Assembly: GCF_000204055.1 (NCBI RefSeq)
Contig: NW_006768765.1
Coordinates: forward strand, 3,403,818 to 3,467,817
Direction of reading: 5' to 3'
DNA length: 64,000 bases
From: Melampsora larici-populina 98AG31
Lineage: Eukaryota > Basidiomycota > Pucciniomycetes > Pucciniales > Melampsoraceae
The notes beneath the pieces were generated by a model. The model had not been told where the DNA came from, ran no database searches, and saw only the letters and a list, made by a program, of their open reading frames with translations. Below are positions 57,307 through 64,000 of the stretch, piece by piece (position 1 is the stretch's first letter; every line of letters starts with the position of its first letter). The position numbers and the translations under genes were made by a program.

Positions 57307-58955
57307 TTACTTTTGCTAAAAAGCTTGGTCCGATCGAGAAAAAATAAAACAGAATCAGACCCAGATTTTGCCGCAGCAGTCACAACGCAGCAGAGAGAAG
57401 GATTTTGGGGGTGCTGTCTGGTCCTGTCGGCTCTGGTGCGACCTCCCTACCATTCCGCTGGTCCATCACCCATCTCTAGGCTCTAGTTCCCCATCACCTT
57501 GACCTCTTTCTTTGCACACTCTTGCAAGATGACGTTGTCAAACTCTTGGTAAGTCACTTTACGAGTTACATTAAAATATATCTCTTCTTTATTATCTATT
57601 GGTGTGCTTTCTAACAAACTTTTTGTATTGTTCGATTCAGATGACCATCCTCACAACACAGTCTGATATCCGTGATCGTCTTGCCTAGCTTTGTCTCACC
57701 ATCACCTCACCAGCTCTTTCTTCCCACACTCTTTCAAGAAGGTTTTGAATTGTTGGATTGATCATAACGAGCATTTGTTAACAAATCAAAAAAAGAAATG
57801 ATGATGAAGTTTTTACGGAGCTCACAACTGCTGTGCTAATGTGAGAGAAAAGCCAAGTTGAATGAGATGTATCCTAATATCCTCAACTTGTCCGGTGCCA
57901 AGCTATGCTGAATAACAATTGGATATCTCATGAAAGATATCTCAAATGTGAGTGACTTTTCAAGGTAAGCAAGATCATCAGAAACATCGACTGGTTATGA
58001 CCAATATCAAAACCAATCAATTCCTGATTGATTCTCCTACAAGGCAATCCTATGATCGCAACTTGAGAACAATCTCAAATCTCTTATGAAATAAAACCTA
58101 AGATCTCATCGGGTTTGAAGTCAAGATTAACAACGATCTCATTTTTTTGAAGACATTCCACATCCAAGAATCGATTGATTTTGCTTGGTCAAAACCAATC
58201 AACCTTCCTATGCTCCTACAGAAAAGATTGTGAAAAATCTCAGCTCTCTTGTGTAATCTAGAGACTGATTTCACAAACAAGATCAAAATCGATTGCTTTG
58301 CTTGTGATCCTTTGAAGAAGATTGAAACGATTTCAGTTTCACGCCAATCTTATCTATAATTCCTTGTTTCTAATTTTTATACGATGACAATCTTCTCTAA
58401 CTACAATTCATCTAATACAAACAAACGAGCTCCCCTTCAAATATCTGAAAACCACAATGATGATACAAAATTCCGTTCGACTGGATTTGACCTCGTAACT
58501 AAAACTTGTGATCTCGAGACAACAAACTTTGACACATTGAATCCAAAATCGATAGGGTTCAACTTGGGAAAGTATGGTGGTATGTATTGTAGAAGGATAC
58601 CTAGAAATGATATTGGGGATCATCAGTAAGTTCAATTAATTGCACTGAGGAGACAAATGGGAGGAATTGAAGTAAAAAAAGTGTACCTTTTTCCTACAGA
58701 TCAGCAATGGGTTGGCCACGATTGATAAACACGTTTCCAGGATGTGAGAAGCAGCAAGCGACTGAGTTGAGTTTAGTGATGAAAACAAAGTAATCAACAG
58801 GGACAGGGATTTGAAGGATATGACTGGGAGCTCGCACCAGAGCCAACAGCACCCCCAAAATCTTTCTCTCTGCTGCGTTGTGACTGCTGCGGCGAAATCT
58901 GGGTCTGATTCTGTTTTATTTTTTCTCGATCGGGCCAAGCTTTTTAGCAAAAGTA
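57307..58955. repeat. Inverted repeat pair, arms about 125-134 bp, 1.4 kb apart
   Basis: The left arm (57307-57440) runs TTACTTTTGCTAAAAAGCTT through CAGATTTTGCCGCAGCAGTC to GGCTCTGGTGCG. The right arm (58832-58955) is its complement with about 90 percent identity by eye and one short gap. The arms lie outermost at TTACTTTTGC / GCAAAAGTAA. The spacer holds no recognisable gene. This may be a TIR element of about 1.65 kb or two copies of another repeat in opposite orientation. Confidence 0.75.
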
Positions 58956-59101
58956 ATACATAAATCAATATCGTGATGTAATTGGGTCTTTGCAGCGAGA
59001 TACATCCTCGAGTAAACCAAATCTGACTCTATATGTAAACCGGGTTTTTTGCGGCAACCCACTTCATATAGCCCTTTCATGTTCTCAACCCCGTATATAT
59101 T
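58956..59101. other. Short non-coding gap
   Basis: Sequence between the inverted-repeat arm and the small TIR element; nothing recognised. Confidence 0.4.
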
Positions 59102-59263
59102 AGCCGGTCTCAAAGCAAACCCGGTTGTCTAATCACTCGTGGTGGCCAGTTGCAATCAATGTGGCAAGTCAGTGAAGCGAATGGTCTGGAATTCAACTGC
59201 AAGTCAGCACGACTCCCAGGAGTGCCTGGTTTTTTGGCATCTGGGTTTGCTTTGAGACCGGCT
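59102..59263. mobile_element. 162-bp short TIR element (MITE-like)
   Basis: The left end AGCCGGTCTCAAAGCAAACC and the right end GGTTTGCTTTGAGACCGGCT are perfect complements over about 21 bases. The flanks read ATT before and ATT after, a possible 3-bp target duplication. No coding capacity. Confidence 0.65.
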
Positions 59264-62200
59264 ATTCATGTGCGAAAACATTGATACATGATGGAATCAA
59301 GATTTAGACGTGAGGCCGACTCAGGCCTACTCACGAATGATCGTATCGAATATCAGTTCAACCGACACAAAGAGTTTTTTTGAGACCAATTCTTTATGGA
59401 CAATGTTCATTGCTTGATATCAGCATACACAAATCATATACCACAATTATGTCATCCAAACCATCTTTGTTGTTCTCACAGCGTGTCTCAAAGTGGCTGC
59501 AGACGGTCGGTGGTAATGATGACGTGATCAATGAACCTTGAAGCTTGACACATTTGCAGCACAATTGCACGTCAATCGTGCTACTCAAAGATCAAAACAA
59601 ACCCGCAAAACAAGACTTAAATATAAATTGAACTCTTCACAGCTCTTCACACGCGTTTCCCCATTTTTTTTTCTGAAAAAATCTACATTTTGAATCTACA
59701 TATGTACGGCGGTGTTGACGAATGCGGTTGTGGTTTTCAAACTTCCGAGGCCTTTTTTAGTCTTCCTGATCACATGTCATTCATTTTCTCCCTCCCGAGG
59801 CGGGAATAAGATAAGTAAACAAAACCCGACTGATGGATAAACTAAGGCCCATCGCGAGCGACAGCGTGGGACGTTTTTGTTTAACGGTGAATCAATCAAA
59901 GCAACAAGTCAAGACATGAGAATAAATCTGCCGAAACCTTGCATAAGTACCGACGTGTATAAATTCAACCTGATTGAAAAGAGATCGCAAACCTTGAGTT
60001 TGTACCGATTTTTAATTTTTAAAAGGTCTGAGGCGTTCGGAGGATATGATATGGACTTTGGCTGACTGTTCTCAACGAATAGCTAACGTTCAAGTATCAA
60101 TGATTTGGTGGCAGTATTTACGAACTCAACCAAACCTACAAACAAAAGCGCCGAGAAAGTATGGCATGAAAAGTGCTGGGCTTGAAAATTACCCGATCGG
60201 GTAGTACAAACAGGGTAAAATTTCCTGTCAAATGAAATGTGTGTTTCACGACCCCGCGAGATGTGAATGCCTGTCACTAAGGTGTCACGGATGCCCCAGG
60301 GTCATCACATCCATCTAAGCTTAACTACCCTCACGAGTCACGAGCGCGTTCGCCGCGCCCTCGAAACAGTCATCACAGGTCATCCACCCAGATCTCCAGA
60401 CAGTATCAAGAGACCTCCACTTTGATGTTGAGGTATGTGCGTTGAAAAAAGGATGGCTTTTGTTTTGTACGTCCAAGGCTTCTTCACTTGGCAAATCTCC
60501 CTTTCTAAGAACACACCCAAATGACATACCGGGTCTTCAGCCGCTTGAAGCCAAGTCTGATCCTGTCTGATCACACAAGATCACACACGAAAAACTTCAA
60601 CACAGTTTTTTCTCCGGTCTGATCATCGGTCTGTGATCAACGGTTCCGATCCACCCGGTGATCAATACACGATTATCGGTGGCTGACATCCGATTGCTGA
60701 TTGCAATGAATGACAGAACCTCAAAATTCAGGGGTGAATACAACTTCCAAATGCAGTACATTTCGTCATCCTTTTCTCATGTCAACGGAAGGATGGGCTG
60801 AGAGATGCTTGAGCCGGAGCTGGCCACAGAGCCATGCGAGCGTGGAGAAGGCTGACTGCTACACACAACAAACAACATGACATAGGAGGTAATCGGGGAA
60901 GAACAGGAAGAACACGAGCCCATTGCACGGGTGTGTTCGAGACTGCTCGTTCTACTGGGGATACAAGTTGTGAGAGAACTGCTCAGCTGATGGATCCATC
61001 ATCCAAACTGCACATACATACATACTGCATCATGTGAAAAGCACGATTGATAAAGTTGGGTCTTTTTAGAGCTCAAGAAGTATTATAGATTTGACAGGAT
61101 TTTGACGCTTTCAATCATTGGTGAGGTTTATATCTTTCTTATATGATTCCCAGCCGGTGTTGTTGATGATTAGAATTTGAACTTTTGACTCAAGTATGAT
61201 TGGAAAAATTTGAGAAATCCTTAGAGCCAACTTAGTTCAAGTGAAGCCTGCAATTTTATTCCTCGATCTGAAGTTGTTCAGACGATATTTATTTACATTT
61301 ATAGCTACAGTGACCTTTTTGCAAATCCTACATACCAGCCCAGAGCCTGGTGTGAAAGAGATGTCGAATCAAGTTGTGCTTCTTATGTTGAGCTTGATAC
61401 GTAAAACAAATTTCTTTGATAAGTATCTTGACTCTCAATATGATGAAGAGCTACATCATAAGATATTCACATGTCTTAACTTCTTCAGTTCATGACGAGA
61501 CTTTAATCCTCTTTAATCAACAAAGCTTTATTTCTTGGGTTTTGTATGATTTTGATTGATAATATTCATCGGAAGTGAGTTTAGTTTAGCTTTACAGCTC
61601 TTCCGTTCAAATTCCATATCCTTTCTGAATCATTTAACAGCAATCATGATGGTTGTTTGATATAGACTTCATGAATACAACACCCTGTACTTGACCGAAA
61701 TCATACAATAGGCCCACTTCCCAAGCTAAAGAATGCCATCTCGGGGTCAGACAACATAAAACATACAATAATGAAAGCGGAAAAGAAATGACTTTCCATT
61801 TATCTTGCATCATATTTAATGTTTGTACTGAGCAGTGCATGTAACTCTCGATGATAAGCCCAGCCACATCTCGTACTTCTCTCTCTCTCAGTCTCTCTCT
61901 CTCCATTCTTATTGTTATTCATACTCGCTTGACCACATAAAGCTCGGTATCTTTGGCTCTTAAGTATCAAACTTTCCTAACTTTTATTTATCAGATCATT
62001 ATCATATCATCGTCTCTCAATCCAATTTGCAATCATTTAGAATACACTTTCATTTTTATCATTATTAAGCAGAATACACTGTATAGATAAACATCAACAA
62101 ACATCATCATCGGTGTCATCTCTGCGTATCTCTCTTCTTCGTCACTAGAATTTATACATACCAACAAATCTCAGTCCAAAATCCATCTCAAATCATAAAC

Positions 62201-64000
62201 CATATCCAATCCATTTCACACTTTTCTCGCCAATCTGAATACACTTTAGAATTGACATTGTTGTTGCCCGAGAATCTAAGTTTGAGCCCGCTGAGACTCG
62301 ACTTACAATCGAATCACTTGAAGATCTTCAACTTCAAAACAAGAAAAAAACAACAAAACATCAACTACAAGACCAAAAGCAACTCTTAGAGGCAAGTAGG
62401 CAAGCTTCTGAAAGTTCTTCAATCCTCTCTCTCTTTCTCTGCTCAGATAGTATTTCATGATACGATGCAAATCAATTAACCATACCTGACAGATATACAT
62501 GTGCAGGTCTTTTTCAAGAAAATCAGATCATTTGATTTACATGTCTGCTTTTAACTTGATGCTTTGAAATCTATAAAGTACAAACTAGTCTCATATCATG
62601 GTTTCAGACCAAAAACAAGAAAATTCAACATGGACAGACGACGTCAATTTACAGTCTTCAACTGGCAACTTTCTGAATTTTTCATTATTCATCCTCTTCT
62701 TGACTAGTTTATAATGTCCGGATTTCATTGACATTCCAGTGGGTCCACTCTTGAGTGAGTGATTGGTTGATGATGACATCAGGCTTGGGTAATAATTGGG
62801 TGTTTGAAGCGCAAGTTGATCGAGAATCCAAGCTGAAGTTGACAGATTTGATGGACTTGCGTCCTGCGTAAACATCGGATTTATGACAACTCCTTACGAG
62901 CTTTAAAACACTCTACAAAGGTTTACTTTGATCCATGATATGACTTTAAGCCTCTTTAAGCTATGATGATACCTGCCAATTTTGAATCAAGTGGATGATG
63001 ATAGTCTGATACAGTTTCTTAAAATGATTTCTTCGGCACGAACCTGCACGAACGCATCGGCTGTTTGATTCACAGTATAAGTCAAACACGAAAACTCTTG
63101 AATTTGCTCTCTGTTCTTTGAGAGTTCTACACAACTTGTTTTTTTTCATTCATCCGGACTTCAAAAGACTTCAAAGCTCCAGTGGTACTCCTATCTCCTT
63201 GTTTGGTTCATTCTCTCTTACTCCTGATTCTAATTTCATCTTTCGTATCCTCTCACATATAAAGAGAAGTCTCATCCGTCTCACGCCTTCTAACGAATTT
63301 TGATACACAGTGTCATCATATCAAGTTCAGTTTCTTATATTTTTTTGAATCCACATTTATTTTCTTTCCGATCATCTCCCCACTTCCTCCGTCCTTCGAT
63401 GTCATAAAACATTTCATTTCAGCTACATATTTAATTTGTCATCATCATCTCACCTTAATCCATCATCACCACCATCTGATAAGTTCCTTGTGAAGAGACT
63501 CGCTAATCATTCCTATAAACTTTGATTTGAAATTTGATAGCGAATTTCGTACACGCTCTGACCAAAACTCAACCGTCGATCAACATCAAAGTTCCGAACG
63601 TTTGACCACGAACTCAAGACGCTTTCACGACCGACGAACTGAGATTTTTGAAAGTCAGCTTTGTGTGTTGGACTCACTGATGGTTGACTAATTTACTTGT
63701 CAAGTTGGCTAATGATATCTGTTTGCTACCATGACTAATTTAAGTCTCAATCCATCGTATATCGTCAACTTAAAAACCGATTCCACGATTCGAATTTGTA
63801 TCATCACTTTCCTATCAACCAACACTCCTACCAGCACTTCTATTCAATTCACTAGTCAAAGATCTCGTACAATTCGTATTGAACTTCTTTCGCGGTGAAT
63901 AATTTGTGTAAGTCAAAAGTTTTGAATCCGAAGTCGAGATAAAGAATGAGAGATTTTAAGGTTTGAAACAAGTCAATTGAACTACGAGTTACTTTGACGA
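59264..64000. other. Gene-poor right end, promoter-like at the edge
   Basis: About 4.7 kb without a supportable gene. Two overlapping open frames without an ATG lie around 62250-62460 (one reads ESLEDLQLQNKKKTTKHQLQ), too ambiguous to call. From about 63150 the + strand becomes rich in C/T with TCATCATC and CTCACC words, as in long leaders or promoters, so a gene may start beyond the edge. No tRNA or rRNA recognised. Confidence 0.4.

Noticed and set aside
57001..57486. 161-codon open frame
   Set aside because: It is made of a 117-bp tandem repeat and one arm of the inverted repeat, so its openness follows from repeat content.
61241..61495. 84-codon frame with hydrophobic start
   Set aside because: It begins with GTG rather than ATG and has no supporting features.
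62249..62460. Coiled-coil-like open frame
   Set aside because: Two overlapping frames are equally open, neither has an ATG, and splice sites are ambiguous.

Overview
The window reads as nuclear DNA of a basidiomycete fungus, most likely a rust (Pucciniales, Melampsora-like). The grounds are AT-rich DNA, genes split by many short GT-AG introns (mostly 50-120 nt), a conserved set of fungal housekeeping genes, several lineage-specific secreted proteins, and wide stretches littered with transposon relics. The lineage call is inference; the individual gene identities rest on motifs read by eye after splicing the exons by hand, with reading frame checked across every junction.

Layout. 0-2.5 kb: a broken partial reading frame at the left edge, a GC-rich terminal-inverted-repeat element, a tRNA-derived SINE-like sequence and a small MITE. 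2.6-8.6 kb: orotate phosphoribosyltransferase (URA5), histone acetyltransferase HAT1 (8 exons), and on the minus strand a secreted double-psi beta-barrel protein. 11-16.5 kb: a tandem 2.8-kb duplication carrying two copies of a Ser/Thr-rich single-pass membrane protein, the first unit also carrying a decayed copy of the 3' end of the neighbouring CSM3/SWI3 gene. 16.4-19.2 kb: replication-fork protection protein CSM3/SWI3 (minus) divergent from mitochondrial membrane protein MCP1 (plus).

20.07-24.43 kb is the most interesting unit: a complete-looking 4.36-kb Tc1/IS630-type DNA transposon with 60-bp terminal inverted repeats and TA target duplication. It holds a transposase with an intact DD34E triad and, convergent to it, a second 533-residue multi-exon gene of unknown function; minisatellites lie between the two. 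25.6-28.4 kb: a secreted rust-type protein and a CFEM/GPI-anchor protein. 29.8-34.4 kb: RPB10, sharing a 401-bp divergent promoter with a PHO81-type SPX-ankyrin phosphate-sensing regulator. 35.7-42.7 kb: a 10-cysteine secreted protein, a small membrane protein, and an 11-exon Sac/INPP5F-like phosphoinositide phosphatase. 45-53.8 kb: a small secreted Cys-rich protein, TFIIH subunit TFB2 (10 exons; most introns carry G-runs near the 3' splice site), a possibly mitochondrial unknown protein, and a 441-residue secreted protein. 53.8-64 kb is gene-poor: a decayed tyrosine recombinase (Crypton/DIRS type), an inverted-repeat pair, a short TIR element, and a promoter-like right end.

The genes are not a functional cluster. 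Recognisable roles are pyrimidine synthesis (URA5), chromatin (HAT1), replication fork stability (CSM3), transcription (RPB10, TFB2), phosphate control (PHO81), phosphoinositides (Sac) and mitochondrial lipid or membrane homeostasis (MCP1). Secreted or surface candidates are interspersed singly.
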